From: Janibacter endophyticus
Lineage (GTDB): Bacteria; Actinomycetota; Actinomycetes; Actinomycetales; Dermatophilaceae
Length of the DNA: 64,000 nucleotides
Reading direction: 5' to 3'
Assembly: GCF_016888335.1 (NCBI RefSeq)
Contig: NZ_JAFEJG010000004.1
Coordinates: forward strand, 1,426,001-1,490,000
The first letter of the stretch is position 1. Each line of letters opens with the position of its first letter. The translations under genes and the position numbers were made by a program. Below are positions 1 to 8,435 of the stretch, in pieces. Below the pieces are notes generated by a model. The model worked only from the letters and a program-made list of their open reading frames with translations. It searched no databases and was not told the origin of the DNA.

Positions 1-153
1 CGCAGCGCGTCGACCTCGAACCGCAACTTCGAGGGACGGCAGGGCAAGGGTGGTCGCACCCACCTCGTGAGCCCGCTCGTCGCCGCGGCCACCGCCGTGC
101 GAGGCACCCTCGCCAGCCCGGCCGACCTCGAGCCCGTCGCCCAGAGCGTCTGA
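1..153 (+). CDS. leuC: 3-isopropylmalate dehydratase large subunit, C-terminal end (partial)
   Basis: The last 50 codons of a gene that starts outside the window. The readable tail begins [13 protein letters not shown] and continues with RTHLVSP, the conserved C-terminal signature of LeuC and aconitase-superfamily large subunits ([12 protein letters not shown] followed by HLVSP). LeuC carries the 4Fe-4S cluster and, with LeuD, isomerises 2-isopropylmalate to 3-isopropylmalate in leucine synthesis. The stop (TGA at 151-153) lies 9 nt before the leuD start, with GAGGAGCAACG between, so the two are translationally close and surely one operon. Only the end is visible, so nothing can be said about the cluster cysteines. 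Confidence 0.93.
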   Translation, partial: RSASTSNRNFEGRQGKGGRTHLVSPLVAAATAVRGTLASPADLEPVAQSV

Positions 154-162
154 GGAGCAACG

Positions 163-756
163 ATGGAGAAGTTCACCACCCACACCGGCATCGGCGTCCC
201 GCTGCGCCGCAGCAACGTCGACACCGACCAGATCATCCCGGCGGTCTACCTCAAGCGCGTGTCCCGCACGGGCTTCGAGGACGGGCTCTTCGCCGCGTGG
301 CGGGCCGACGAGACCTTCGTGCTCAACCAGCCGGAGTTCGCCTCCGGGTCCGTCCTCGTCGCGGGTCCCGACTTCGGCACCGGCTCCTCGCGCGAGCACG
401 CCGTCTGGGCGCTCATGAACTACGGCTTCCGTGTCGTCATCTCGAGCCGCTTCGCCGACATCTTCCGCGGCAACTCCGGCAAGCAGGGTCTGCTCGCCGC
501 CGTCGTCAGCCAGGACGACGTCGAGCTGCTGTGGAAGTACCTCGAGAGCAACCCCGGCGCCGAGATCACCGTCGACCTCTCCGCCCGGACCGTCACGGCG
601 GGCGAGATCGTGTGCACCTTCGACATCGACGCCTACACGCGCTGGCGCCTGCTCGAGGGGCTCGACGACATCGGCTTGACGCTCTCGCACGCCGACTCGA
701 TCGACACCTTCGAGGCGTCGCGTCCGGCGTACAAGCCGACGACCGCACCGGCCTGA
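163..756 (+). CDS. leuD: 3-isopropylmalate dehydratase small subunit
   Basis: A 197-residue protein, the usual length for LeuD. It opens with a [16 protein letters not shown] segment (about residues 12-27), the conserved substrate-loop region of the small subunit, and carries [11 protein letters not shown] near residue 74, the aconitase swivel-domain signature. It pairs with LeuC in the second step of leucine biosynthesis in the cytoplasm. The ATG follows GAGGAGCA with good spacing, directly behind leuC. After the stop there is a short GC hairpin (771-786) that may end the leuCD transcript. The family assignment is secure from the motifs and the neighbour. Confidence 0.96.
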   Translation: MEKFTTHTGIGVPLRRSNVDTDQIIPAVYLKRVSRTGFEDGLFAAWRADETFVLNQPEFASGSVLVAGPDFGTGSSREHAVWALMNYGFRVVISSRFADIFRGNSGKQGLLAAVVSQDDVELLWKYLESNPGAEITVDLSARTVTAGEIVCTFDIDAYTRWRLLEGLDDIGLTLSHADSIDTFEASRPAYKPTTAPA

Positions 757-764
757 CCGGTCGA

Positions 765-855
765 GATCTGCCCGCTCCGTAGCGGGTTCGCGCGCGAGAC
801 TCGCCGGAGTGATCTGCCCGTAGTGATGGATCTGTCCGCCGTTGCGCTCTACCGT
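765..855 (+). promoter_or_regulatory. hup upstream region: three GATCTGYCCG repeats and a -10
   Basis: Three near-identical decamers GATCTG(C/T)CCG lie at 765-774, 811-820 and 829-838, all in the same orientation. A TANNNT hexamer (TACCGT) follows at 850-855, about 73 nt before the hup start. The repeats stop just before this likely -10, where an activator or repressor could sit. The first copy overlaps the leuD hairpin. Function is inferred from position only. Confidence 0.4.
771..786 (+). terminator. short hairpin after leuD
   Basis: CCCGCT and AGCGGG (6 bp) around a CCGT loop, 15 nt after the leuD stop. There is no T-tract, as is common in GC-rich actinobacteria, so termination is an inference from position and stem. 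Confidence 0.4.
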
Positions 856-927
856 CATGGGTAGACCGGGCAACGTCGCCCGCTCGTCCTCGCCGGGGAC
901 GCCGGCTCGGAGCACCGTGGAGCGAAT

Positions 928-1578
928 GTGAACAAGGCAGAACTCATCAAGTCGATCGAGCAGACCCTGGGCAGCCGCAAGGCGGCCGCCGACGCGTTGG
1001 ACGCCGTGCTCGACGCGATCGTCCGAGAGGTCAGCAAGGGCGGCAAGGTCGCCATCACCGGCTTCGGCACCTTCGAGAAGGCGGCCCGGGCGGCGCGGAC
1101 CGGGCGCAACCCCCAGACCGGCGAGCCGGTCAAGATCCCGAAGACGAACGTGCCACGCTTCAAGGCCGCGACGAGCTTCAAGTCCTACGTCGCCAACCCG
1201 AAGTCGCTGCCCAAGGCGGCCCCCGCGGTCGCCCGGGCCGCGGCCGGCACGGTCGCCTCAGCCGTCGACTCCGCGGTCGAGACGGCGGGCAAGGTCACCG
1301 GGCTCTCCTCAGGTCGCAAGGCGCCCGCGAAGAAGGCGACCTCGACCACGGCCGCCACGAGGACGACGGCGAAGAAGGCCACCGCCAAGAAGGCACCGGC
1401 GAAGAAGGCCAGCACGACGACGGCCAAGAAGGCTCCGGCGAAGAAGGCCACCACCACGACGGCCAACAAGGCTCCGGCGAAGAAGGACACCACCACGACG
1501 GCCAAGAAGGCTCCGGCCAAGAAGGCGTCCGCCAAGAAGACGACGGCCAAGAAGGCGTCCGCCAAGAAGACGAGCTGA
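928..1578 (+). CDS. hup: HU-family nucleoid protein with long Lys/Ala-rich tail
   Basis: Residues 1-90 are a complete HU DNA-binding fold ([12 protein letters not shown] at the start, GFGTFE, then [11 protein letters not shown], the DNA-inserting arm). Residues from about 130 to 216 form a tail of [16 protein letters not shown] repeats, like the histone-H1-type tails of mycobacterial HupB and streptomycete HupS. It binds and compacts DNA without sequence specificity; in the mycobacterial relatives the tail is acetylated and methylated. The start is GTG at 928, preceded by GGAGCGA. The gene is monocistronic, with an upstream repeat region and its own terminator. At nucleotide level the tail is an internally repeated, expansion-prone stretch. 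Confidence 0.95.
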   Translation: MNKAELIKSIEQTLGSRKAAADALDAVLDAIVREVSKGGKVAITGFGTFEKAARAARTGRNPQTGEPVKIPKTNVPRFKAATSFKSYVANPKSLPKAAPAVARAAAGTVASAVDSAVETAGKVTGLSSGRKAPAKKATSTTAATRTTAKKATAKKAPAKKASTTTAKKAPAKKATTTTANKAPAKKDTTTTAKKAPAKKASAKKTTAKKASAKKTS

Positions 1579-1589
1579 ACCCACGACAA

Positions 1590-1621
1590 GGGCACCCCGG
1601 CACAAGCGGCCGGGGGCGCCC
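1590..1621 (+). terminator. terminator hairpin after hup
   Basis: GGGCACCCCGGC pairs with GCCGGGGGCGCCC around a short A-containing loop, 12 nt beyond the hup stop and just before the 3' end of the convergent small gene. It could serve both directions. No T-tract. Confidence 0.55.
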
Positions 1622-1629
1622 TCGGCGTG

Positions 1630-1836
1630 TCAGAGGATCGGCTCCTCGTCCCCGATGCCGGTGATCCACGCCCGCGTCACGACGCCGTCGTCCACCTCGA
1701 CGCTCAGTCGCTGGCCCGGTCGCAGGTCGCGCAGCCCCGACCCGGAGAAGGCCTCGGCGCTCGCCGGCAGCCGGGCGCCGGCATCGGTGACGAGGACGGT
1801 GCCGTCCGGGTCGTGGGAGAGGACCGTGGCCTGCAT
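1630..1836 (-). CDS. small conserved protein of unknown function (68 aa)
   Basis: A 68-residue soluble protein I cannot name with certainty. Its pattern ([18 protein letters not shown], then [14 protein letters not shown]) alternates short beta-like segments with glycine turns and ends acidic, which would suit a small OB-fold or cold-shock-like barrel; that is an inference from shape, not a family match. The start is well supported: ATG at 1836 follows TAGGCT by 7 nt with no Shine-Dalgarno, the leaderless arrangement seen at many genes here. It is convergent with hup and divergent from plsC. Confidence 0.6.
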   Translation of the reverse strand: MQATVLSHDPDGTVLVTDAGARLPASAEAFSGSGLRDLRPGQRLSVEVDDGVVTRAWITGIGDEEPIL

Positions 1837-1930
1837 GGCAGCCAGCCTAGTTCTCGTTAAGGTGAGTCAGCCTCGCCGGAGCACCGGCGCGACCGCACCG
1901 CTGCGGTCACCGGCCGACGAAGGGAGCACC

Positions 1931-2710
1931 GTGGTCAGGCACCGCACACCCGTCCCCGGCGCATACCGTTTCGCCGCCAACGTGCTGCGACCACCCCTTC
2001 GCCTCGCGACGCGCTACTCGGTGACAGGCCTGCACCACCTCCCCGACGACGGCGGTTTCATCGTCACCCCGAACCACCTGTCGTACTTCGACCCCTTCCC
2101 GTGGGCGCACACGCTCTACGACCACGGGATCGCCCCGGTCTTCCTCGCGAAGAACGAGCTCTTCCAGACCCCCGTCATCGGCCGGATCCTCCGCGGCGCG
2201 GGGCAGGTCCCGGTCCACCGCGAGTCGCGGGAGGCCGCCACGGCGCTGCGCGACGCGGTCGCCGCCCTCGCGGAGGGACGCTGCGTCGCGATCTACCCCG
2301 AGGGCACCCTGACGCGCGACCCCGACCTGTGGCCGATGCGCGGCAAGACCGGTGCCGCCCGGCTCGCGCTCGAGTCGCGTCACCCGGTGCTCCCCGTCGC
2401 GCAGTGGGGCCCGCAGGATGTCATCCCCGAGTACGCGCACATCCCGAAGCTCTTCCCCCGCAAGACGATCCACATCCGCTTCGGGCCGCCGGTCGAGCTC
2501 GACGACCTCTACGAGCGGGAGCCGACGATGGAGGTCGCCATGGAGGCGACCCACCGGATCATGGCCGCGATCACCCGGGAGCTCGAGGAGATCCGTGGCG
2601 AGCGGGCGCCGGCGGTCCGCTTCGACCCCAAGGCTCACGGCATGACGGTCATCGGCAACTTCAAGAACGAGGACACGCGGCGCAAGGCCGCACGAGAGGG
2701 ACAACGATGA
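1931..2710 (+). CDS. plsC: 1-acyl-sn-glycerol-3-phosphate acyltransferase (PlsC/LPLAT family)
   Basis: A 259-residue lysophospholipid acyltransferase. It has the catalytic NHxSxxD box (NHLSYFD, His49 and Asp54) and the phosphate-binding box YPEGTLTRD (residues 122-130). It should transfer an acyl chain to lysophosphatidic acid at the membrane face to give phosphatidic acid. I chose GTG 1931, behind AGGGAGCACC; the open frame continues upstream but that part lacks family character. The stop overlaps the gpsA start (ATGA at 2707-2710), so glycerol-3-phosphate supply and its acylation are co-translated. PlsC-GpsA-Ddl proximity is typical of actinobacteria. Confidence 0.9.
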   Translation: MVRHRTPVPGAYRFAANVLRPPLRLATRYSVTGLHHLPDDGGFIVTPNHLSYFDPFPWAHTLYDHGIAPVFLAKNELFQTPVIGRILRGAGQVPVHRESREAATALRDAVAALAEGRCVAIYPEGTLTRDPDLWPMRGKTGAARLALESRHPVLPVAQWGPQDVIPEYAHIPKLFPRKTIHIRFGPPVELDDLYEREPTMEVAMEATHRIMAAITRELEEIRGERAPAVRFDPKAHGMTVIGNFKNEDTRRKAAREGQR

Positions 2711-3702
2711 GCAAGATCGCAGTCTTCGGGGGTGGCAGCTGGGGCACCGCCTTCAGCACGGTGCTCGCCGACGCCGGCAACGACGTGACGATCTGGGCAC
2801 GACGCCAGGGGCTCGCCGACCAGATCAGCGCCGGGCGCAACGACGACTACCTCCCGGGCCTGGAGCTGTCGTCCTCCATCTCGGGCACGACCGACCCCGC
2901 AGAGGCCGTCGAGGGCGCGGACATCGTCGTCCTGTCGGTCCCGAGCCAGTCGCTGCGCGACAACCTCGCCGGGTGGGGCGACGTCCTCGGTGACCGGATC
3001 ATCGTCTCTCTCATGAAGGGTGTCGAGCTCGGGACGACGAAGCGGATGAGCGAGGTCATCGCCGAGGCCGGGGGAGTGCCCACCGAGCGGATCGCGGTGG
3101 TGTCCGGACCGAACCTTGCCAAGGAGATCGTCCAGCGGCAGCCGGCCGCGACCGTCATCGCCTGCCCGGAGGAGAGCGCCGCCGACCGGGTCGCCGCCGC
3201 CGTGGCGACGAGCTACTTCCGGCCGTACACCTCGCCCGACCTCGTCGGTGCGGAGGTCGGCGGCGCGGTGAAGAACGTCATCGCGCTCGCGGTCGGGATG
3301 GCCGAAGGGATGGGGCTGGGGGACAACACGAAGTCCTCGATCATCACCCGCGGGCTGGCCGAGATGACCCGCCTCGGCGTGGCCCTCGGTGCCGACGCCC
3401 GGACATTCGCCGGGCTCGCCGGCGTCGGCGACCTCATCGCCACCTGCATGTCGTCGCTGTCGCGCAACCACTCCTTCGGTGTCGGCCTGGGCCACGGCAT
3501 GACGGTCGCCGAGGTCCAGGAGAAGACGCGCCAGACGGCAGAGGGGGTCAAGTCGTGCGCCTCGATCTACGCGCTGGCCCGCGACCACGACGTCGACGTG
3601 CCGATCATCGAGCAGGTCAACGCCTGTGTGCACCACGGGGTCTCGGTCCACGACATGGTGCACGCGCTGCTGTCGCGGGCACGCAAGTCGGAGACGGACT
3701 GA
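2707..3702 (+). CDS. gpsA: NAD(P)H-dependent glycerol-3-phosphate dehydrogenase
   Basis: A 331-residue cytoplasmic enzyme reducing dihydroxyacetone phosphate to sn-glycerol-3-phosphate for phospholipids. The N-terminal Rossmann motif is GGGSWGTAF (residues 7-15). VGGAVKNVIALAVG near residue 185 holds the catalytic lysine of the family, and the DNTKSS segment beyond it belongs to the C-terminal helical domain. Start ATG 2707 overlaps the plsC stop by 4 nt, so expression is coupled. Nothing unusual in length or motifs. Confidence 0.96.
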   Translation: MSKIAVFGGGSWGTAFSTVLADAGNDVTIWARRQGLADQISAGRNDDYLPGLELSSSISGTTDPAEAVEGADIVVLSVPSQSLRDNLAGWGDVLGDRIIVSLMKGVELGTTKRMSEVIAEAGGVPTERIAVVSGPNLAKEIVQRQPAATVIACPEESAADRVAAAVATSYFRPYTSPDLVGAEVGGAVKNVIALAVGMAEGMGLGDNTKSSIITRGLAEMTRLGVALGADARTFAGLAGVGDLIATCMSSLSRNHSFGVGLGHGMTVAEVQEKTRQTAEGVKSCASIYALARDHDVDVPIIEQVNACVHHGVSVHDMVHALLSRARKSETD

Positions 3703-3735
3703 CCCCTCGCGGCTCCTCGTAGGTCGCCCGGCGCC

Positions 3736-4827
3736 TCAGCGGGCAGCGTGGTCGAGCGCCTGCGACAGGTCGCGCCAGAGGTCCTCGACGTCCTCGACCC
3801 CGACGGAGAGCCGGATGAGCTCGTCGGGCGTCGACGCCGGCTCGCCGGGCTGGCGCCGGCGCCGCTCCAGCTGCGACTCGACGCCGCCGAGGCTCGTCGA
3901 GTGCGACCACAGCCGGACCGCGGCGCACACCCGCTCGGCACCCTCCGCCCCGCCGACCGTCTCGATCGAGACGATCGCCCCGAGCCCGGGGTAGCGCACG
4001 CGGGTCACGGCGGGGTGGCCCTCGAGCCGCGCGGCGAGCTCAGCGGCGTTCGCGCAGGCCCGCTCGAGCCGCAGCGCGAGGGTGCGTAGCCCCCGCAGGA
4101 CGAGCCAGCTCTCCATCGGCCCGGGGATCGCCCCGCCGAGCAGGCGGTGGCGCGCCAGCCGGGCGTGGAGCTCCGGGCCGCCCTCACCGGTCCGGGAGAC
4201 GGTGACGCCGAGGATGACGTCGGAGTGCCCGGAGAGGTACTTCGTCGCCGAGTGGACGCTGATGTCGGCGCCGAGCTCGAGCGGTCGCTGCAGCAGCGGG
4301 GTGGCGAAGGTGTTGTCGACCGCGACGAGCACGCCCGCCTCCCGGGCGGATCCGACGAGCCGGGGCAGGTCGGCGAGGGAGAGCAGGGGGTTCGTCGGCG
4401 ACTCGAGCCAGAGGAGGTCGGCGCCGGGGAGGGCTGCCTCCACCCCTTCGCTGTCCGTGACGTCGACCCAGCGCACGGTGAGCCGGCCGGCCTCGGCAGC
4501 CTCGGTGAGGCTGACGACGACCCCGTTGTACGCGGCGAAGGGGGCGACGACCGTCCCGCCGGCCGGCACGAGGGAGAGCACGGCCGAGACGGCAGCCATG
4601 CCCGAGGCGAAGGCGAGGGCGGATCCCCCTTCGAGCGCGCCGACCGCATCCTCGAGGGCCGTCCACGTCGGGTTGCCCGCGCGCGCGTAGTTCACCGGCC
4701 CGTCCGCCTCGTACGTCGAGGTGAAGACGGGCGGCACGTTGAGCGGCGCCCCGGGGCCGCGGTCCGGCCGGCCGAGGGCGACGACCTGGGTCGCGGGGGC
4801 GTAGTCGTCGGGCGAAGGGGTGACCAT
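3736..4827 (-). CDS. PLP-dependent trans-sulfuration enzyme (cystathionine gamma-synthase/lyase family)
   Basis: A 363-residue Cys/Met-metabolism PLP enzyme. Visible are YARAGNPT (about 47-54, phosphate-contacting Tyr/Arg of the partner subunit), the aspartate that pairs with the pyridine nitrogen (VDNTFATP, Asp171), and the Schiff-base lysine in SATKYLSGHSD (Lys196). Members make or cleave cystathionine (MetB, CGL) or act as methionine gamma-lyases; the motifs cannot separate these, so I leave the symbol blank. ATG 4827 was chosen because TACCGT sits 7 nt upstream with no Shine-Dalgarno (leaderless type) and a longer frame would run into ddl. It is divergent from ddl with a 61-nt gap. Confidence 0.88.
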   Translation of the reverse strand: MVTPSPDDYAPATQVVALGRPDRGPGAPLNVPPVFTSTYEADGPVNYARAGNPTWTALEDAVGALEGGSALAFASGMAAVSAVLSLVPAGGTVVAPFAAYNGVVVSLTEAAEAGRLTVRWVDVTDSEGVEAALPGADLLWLESPTNPLLSLADLPRLVGSAREAGVLVAVDNTFATPLLQRPLELGADISVHSATKYLSGHSDVILGVTVSRTGEGGPELHARLARHRLLGGAIPGPMESWLVLRGLRTLALRLERACANAAELAARLEGHPAVTRVRYPGLGAIVSIETVGGAEGAERVCAAVRLWSHSTSLGGVESQLERRRRQPGEPASTPDELIRLSVGVEDVEDLWRDLSQALDHAAR

Positions 4828-4888
4828 GGGCGACACGGTAAACCCGAAGGGGTGGAGGTGGCCGGGCCGCCCACTAGAGTCGTGCGCG

Positions 4889-6025
4889 ATGACCTCCACC
4901 ACGCCTTCCGAGCCCCGCAAGCCCCGCGTCGCCGTCGTGTTCGGCGGGCGCTCCTCCGAGCATTCCGTCTCGTGCGCCACCGCGGCCGGGGTCCTCTCGG
5001 CGATCGACCGGGAGCGCTACGACGTCGTGCCGATCGGTGTCGCCCAGGACGGTTCGTGGGTACTCGCCGCCGACGACCCCGCGCCGCTGCGGCTCACCCC
5101 GGGCCACACCCCGCAGGTCGTCCACGAGGGCACCGAGGTCGCGCTGTCGACCTCCGTCGGCGACCGCACGCTGGCCGTCCACGAGCCGGGCGAGCCGCCG
5201 CGGGCCTTCGGCGAGGTCGACGTCGTCTTCCCGCTCCTCCACGGTCCCTACGGCGAGGACGGCACCCTCCAGGGGATGCTCGAGCTCGCCGACGTCCGCT
5301 ACGTCGGCTCGGGCGTGCTCGCCTCCGCCGCCGGCATGGACAAGCACTACATGAAGGTCGTCTTCGCCGGTGCCGGGCTGCCCGTCGGCCCGTACACCGT
5401 CATCACCGACCGTCAGTGGCGTCGGGACAAGGCGGCCGCGATGGACGCTGTCGCCGCGCTCACCTACCCGGTCTTCGTCAAGCCGTGCCGTGCCGGGTCG
5501 TCGATGGGCGTGAGCAAGGTCGATGCCCCCGAGCAGCTCGAGGCGGCGATCGAGGCGGCCCGCGAGCACGACCTCAAGGTCATCGTCGAGTCCGGCATCC
5601 TCGGGCGCGAGATCGAGTGCGCGGTCCTCGAGGGCCACGGCCTGGATTCGCCCCGCACCTCGTTGCCCGGCGAGATCGTCGTCGAGGCCGGGCACGGGCA
5701 CGCGTTCTACGACTTCGAGGCGAAGTACCTCGACGAGTCGGCGGTCTCGCTGTCCTGCCCCGCAGACCTCCCCGACGACGTCGCGGCGGAGGTGCAGCGG
5801 CTCGCCGCCGAGGCCTTCGAGGCGCTGGGCTGCGAGGGGCTCGCCCGGGTCGACTGCTTCGTCACAGAGGACGGTGAGGTGCTCATCAACGAGATCAACA
5901 CCATGCCCGGCTTCACCCCGCACTCGATGTACCCGCGCATGTGGGAGGCGAGCGGCCTGAGCTACCCCGAGCTCATTGACGAGCTCGTCCAGCTCGCGCT
6001 CGAGCGCCCCGTCGGCCTGCGCTGA
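4889..6025 (+). CDS. ddl: D-alanine--D-alanine ligase
   Basis: A 378-residue ATP-grasp ligase making D-Ala-D-Ala for peptidoglycan precursors in the cytoplasm. The N-domain has FGGRSSEHSVSC, the central part MDKHYMKVVFAGAGLP and KPCRAGSSMGVSKV (nucleotide-binding lysine and loop), and the end NEINTMPGFTPHSMYP with the Mg-binding Asn/Glu and the D-Ala site. Start ATG 4889 is preceded by TAGAGT at 4875-4880 with an 8-nt gap and no Shine-Dalgarno, so the message is probably leaderless. It is followed by convergent DUF3515, a conserved actinobacterial neighbour. Confidence 0.96.
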   Translation: MTSTTPSEPRKPRVAVVFGGRSSEHSVSCATAAGVLSAIDRERYDVVPIGVAQDGSWVLAADDPAPLRLTPGHTPQVVHEGTEVALSTSVGDRTLAVHEPGEPPRAFGEVDVVFPLLHGPYGEDGTLQGMLELADVRYVGSGVLASAAGMDKHYMKVVFAGAGLPVGPYTVITDRQWRRDKAAAMDAVAALTYPVFVKPCRAGSSMGVSKVDAPEQLEAAIEAAREHDLKVIVESGILGREIECAVLEGHGLDSPRTSLPGEIVVEAGHGHAFYDFEAKYLDESAVSLSCPADLPDDVAAEVQRLAAEAFEALGCEGLARVDCFVTEDGEVLINEINTMPGFTPHSMYPRMWEASGLSYPELIDELVQLALERPVGLR

Positions 6026-6180
6026 TGCCTTCGGCATCGTCGCCGCTGCCCCGGTCGCGGGCCCGGAGGATCGTGTCCTGCTGAAGTTCGTGCGCAGACC
6101 GGCCCAGGGCCGCCAGCTCTCGTCGTCTGACGGCCGGACCTCAGCACGACACGACGCCGCTCGGCGGGTGGGGCCGGCCG
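6026..6180. other. convergent intergenic gap, ddl / DUF3515
   Basis: 155 nt with no convincing gene. Right at the ddl stop GATGCC and GGCATC flank a TTC loop (about 6024-6038), a weak candidate terminator; I see nothing else. Confidence 0.3.
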
Positions 6181-6666
6181 TCAGGAGCAGCGACGGCCGT
6201 TCTCGGGGAGCTCCGCGGCGGCGCGGGCGAAGCCCGGCAGCACGAGCGGCGCCTGCGCGACGGCGTCCGGCACGAGGACCTCGATCGCCGGGTCCCGGCC
6301 GAAGGTCGTCAGCCGCGTCCCGTCGCTCAGGTCCTGCGCGACCCAGTCGATGCCGTCGACGGAGATGCACTGCTCGATCGTCGGACCGAGCGCCGGCAGC
6401 CCGCAGCGGGCGATCACCGGCGGGTCCCCCCATGCGCTCACCGAGCGGTCGGCGGGATCGGTGTCGCGAGTGCCCTGGCCGGCGACCTCGCTCGGCCACA
6501 CCTGACCGGCGGCCTGGCAGGCCGGCCCGCGTGCCTCGGGGGGCAGCGCGACGTCGACCGGTCCGGTGCGGGTGAGGAGGACGGCCAGGCCGAGCCCCGC
6601 GGTGACGAGCACGACGAGCACGACGACGAGGGCGCGGCGGCCGGGGGAGGCCTCGGTGGCGGTCAT
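6181..6666 (-). CDS. DUF3515 family membrane-anchored protein
   Basis: A 161-residue protein with one N-terminal transmembrane helix (about residues 11-32, RRALVVVLVVLVTAGLGLAVLL) and an extracytoplasmic domain holding several cysteines (ACQAA, ARCGLP, EQCISV and a C-terminal RRCS). This matches the actinobacterial DUF3515 family, commonly found between ddl and thiL, as here. Its function is unknown; the link to ddl suggests an envelope role by association only. The spaced cysteines imply disulfides outside the membrane. It may share a transcript with the Lrp-domain gene 5 nt upstream. Confidence 0.85.
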   Translation of the reverse strand: MTATEASPGRRALVVVLVVLVTAGLGLAVLLTRTGPVDVALPPEARGPACQAAGQVWPSEVAGQGTRDTDPADRSVSAWGDPPVIARCGLPALGPTIEQCISVDGIDWVAQDLSDGTRLTTFGRDPAIEVLVPDAVAQAPLVLPGFARAAAELPENGRRCS

Positions 6667-6671
6667 CCGGC

Positions 6672-6905
6672 TCAGAGCGTGACGATCGGGCAGGTCAGGG
6701 TGCGGGTGATGCCCTCGACCCGCTGGAGCGAGGTGAGCACGAGCCGGGCGACCTCGTCCATGGTCGTCCCCTCGGCGCGGGCGATGACGTCGTAGGGCCC
6801 GGTGACCTCGTGCACCTCGACGATCCCTGCGATGCCGGCGATCTCCGCGCGGACCTGCCCGGACCGCCCGACCTCGGCCTGGATGAGCACGTAGGCCTGG
6901 ACCAT
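6672..6905 (-). CDS. stand-alone Lrp/AsnC effector-binding (RAM) domain protein
   Basis: Only 77 residues, matching the C-terminal ligand-sensing alpha/beta sandwich of Lrp/AsnC regulators (start MVQAYVLIQAEVG, then EVTGPYDVIARAEG and ITRTLTCPIV) with no DNA-binding helix-turn-helix. Stand-alone RAM domains oligomerise and bind amino acids, so it may work with a full-length Lrp partner elsewhere or as a metabolite sensor; that is inference. ATG 6905 has a GAGGGG Shine-Dalgarno. It lies head to head with thiL and directly before the DUF3515 gene. Confidence 0.85.
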   Translation of the reverse strand: MVQAYVLIQAEVGRSGQVRAEIAGIAGIVEVHEVTGPYDVIARAEGTTMDEVARLVLTSLQRVEGITRTLTCPIVTL

Positions 6906-6974
6906 GACACCCCTCTCGGCCCGCCCGCTCGCCGGGCGTCTCGCCCTGACCGTACCGGGTGAGAGAGTGGGCCC

Positions 6975-8012
6975 GTGCGTCCCCCTTCGCCTCGGCTGGC
7001 CGACCTCGACGAGGAGGCCGTCCTCGCGCAGATCCTGCCCGTCCTCGGCCTGGGGGGCGGTCCGGCCACCGTCATCGGGCCCGGGGACGACGCGGCCGTC
7101 CTCGCCACCTCGGGCTCGGTCGTCGCGACGACCGACTCGATGGTGCGCGGGATCGACTGGCGCGACGACTGGTCGAGCGCCAGGGAGGTCGGTGCCAAGC
7201 TCGTGACGCAGAACGTCGCGGACGTCGCGGCCATGGGTGCCGTCCCGACCGGCCTCCTCCTGACGATCGCCGCGGACCCGGCGACCGAGCTGGGCTGGCT
7301 CCGTGACCTCTGCGAAGGGGTGGCCCACGAGGCGTCCCGGGTCGGCGCGGGGGTCATCGGCGGGGATGTCTCGGGTGCGCCAGACGGTGTGGTCGTCGTC
7401 GGGATGACCGCGCTGGGTGACCTCGAGGGGCGCTCGGCGGTGACCCGTGCGGGGGCCCGGCCGGGTGACGTCGTCGCGGTCGTCGGGTCGCTCGGTCGGT
7501 CCGGTGGCGGCCTCGCGCTCTACCTCGCCGGCCGGGTCCCACCGACCCTGCCGGCCGGCAGCCCGGAGGTCGACAGGGCGGTCGAGACCCTCATGCGCTC
7601 CCACCGGCGGCCGACGACGCCGTGGGCGTCCGGCCCGCTCGCGGCCCGGGCAGGGGCCACCGCGATGCTCGACATCTCCGACGGGCTGGTGCGTGACGCC
7701 GGCCGGCTGGCCCGGGCCAGCGGGGTGGGCATCGATCTCGGCGGTGCGGCGCTGCGGGCCGAGGCGGACGGGCCGCTCGCGCTCGCCCTCGGCGAGGACG
7801 AGGCGCTGCGTCAGGTGCTCGGCGGGGGAGAGGAGCACTCGCTGCTCGCCTGCTTCCGGTCCGTCGACGACGTCCCCGAGGAGGTGCGCACGCCGTGGCG
7901 CGTCATCGGCCGGGTCGTCGGGGCCGAGGAGCCCGCGGTCACGCTCGACGGTGCTCCCGTCGAGGTCACCGGCTGGGACCACTTCGCACGAGCCAAGGCT
8001 CCTGCGAGCTGA
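6975..8012 (+). CDS. thiL: thiamine-monophosphate kinase
   Basis: A 345-residue AIR-synthase-superfamily kinase phosphorylating thiamine monophosphate to thiamine diphosphate, the active cofactor. Key features are GPGDDAAVL (residues 35-43, Mg/ATP aspartates), TTDSMVRGIDW, AKLVTQNVADVAAMGA and GGDVSGAPD, with MLDISDGLVRDAGRL in the C-terminal half. Start is GTG 6975. Odd point: the last codons, giving HFARAKAPAS, come from a 21-nt sequence that recurs in the large palindrome at 42696-42756, so the C-terminus has apparently been supplied by a dispersed repeat. The catalytic core is intact. Confidence 0.94.
   Translation: MRPPSPRLADLDEEAVLAQILPVLGLGGGPATVIGPGDDAAVLATSGSVVATTDSMVRGIDWRDDWSSAREVGAKLVTQNVADVAAMGAVPTGLLLTIAADPATELGWLRDLCEGVAHEASRVGAGVIGGDVSGAPDGVVVVGMTALGDLEGRSAVTRAGARPGDVVAVVGSLGRSGGGLALYLAGRVPPTLPAGSPEVDRAVETLMRSHRRPTTPWASGPLAARAGATAMLDISDGLVRDAGRLARASGVGIDLGGAALRAEADGPLALALGEDEALRQVLGGGEEHSLLACFRSVDDVPEEVRTPWRVIGRVVGAEEPAVTLDGAPVEVTGWDHFARAKAPAS
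7983..8003 (+). repeat. half-copy of dispersed repeat inside thiL 3' end
   Basis: A 21-nt match (beginning TTCGCACGAG and ending AAGGCTCCT) to each arm of the 61-bp palindrome at 42696-42756. Here only one arm is present and it is translated as part of the ThiL tail. An exact match of this length is not expected by chance in 64 kb. Confidence 0.8.
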
Positions 8013-8018
8013 CGCGTG

Positions 8019-8068
8019 AGGCCGATGGTGGGCAGACGAAAGGCCGCCCACCCGGAGGGGGACGGCCT
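8019..8068. terminator. bidirectional terminator between thiL and rpmB
   Basis: GGTGGGC at 8027-8033 pairs with GCCCACC at 8046-8052, and an outer AGGCCG (8019) can pair with CGGCCT (8063). The region lies between two converging genes and would serve both. Confidence 0.5.
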
Positions 8069-8088
8069 GGCGTCAGCTCAGCGGCAGG

Positions 8089-8283
8089 TCAGCGCTTGAC
8101 CTTGCCCGCCTTGAGGCACGAGGTGCACACGTTGAGGCGCTTCGGGGTCTTGCCCGAGTCGCCGACGAGCGCCTTGACGCGCTGGATGTTCGGGTTCCAG
8201 CGGCGCTTGGTGCGGCGGTGGGAGTGCGAGATGGAGTGCCCGAAGCTCGGGCCCTTGCCGCAGACGTCGCAGTTGGCAGCCAC
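8089..8283 (-). CDS. rpmB: 50S ribosomal protein L28, zinc-ribbon form
   Basis: 64 residues, starting [15 protein letters not shown] and ending KVKR. It keeps the CxxC pair near the start (Cys5, Cys8) and a second CxxC (NVCTSC), so it is the zinc-binding C+ paralogue rather than the zinc-independent form used under zinc starvation. GTG 8283 was chosen because AGGAG sits just upstream on the minus strand and homologues begin here. L28 joins the large subunit near the exit-tunnel side. Monocistronic and convergent with thiL; actinobacteria often have it beside the DAK2 and recG genes, as here. Confidence 0.95.
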   Translation of the reverse strand: MAANCDVCGKGPSFGHSISHSHRRTKRRWNPNIQRVKALVGDSGKTPKRLNVCTSCLKAGKVKR

Positions 8284-8435
8284 GGGTGGTCTCCTTGAAG
8301 ATCGTGTGATGTCGGTGTCAGTCGTCATGCCGAGCCGGCTGTCCACGGGACGTGGCAGGGCTCAGGCAACCGCTCAAGAGTAGCCGAGTCCGGCCGACGC
8401 TCCAAAACGCGTGCGGTGCCCGGAGGCCACGGTGC

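Noticed and set aside
1309-1669. Minus-strand frames with Ser/Trp or Val/Phe repeats under hup
   Set aside because: Mirror of the KKAPAKKA coding repeats; not a gene or CRISPR array. The repeat unit is coding and in frame.
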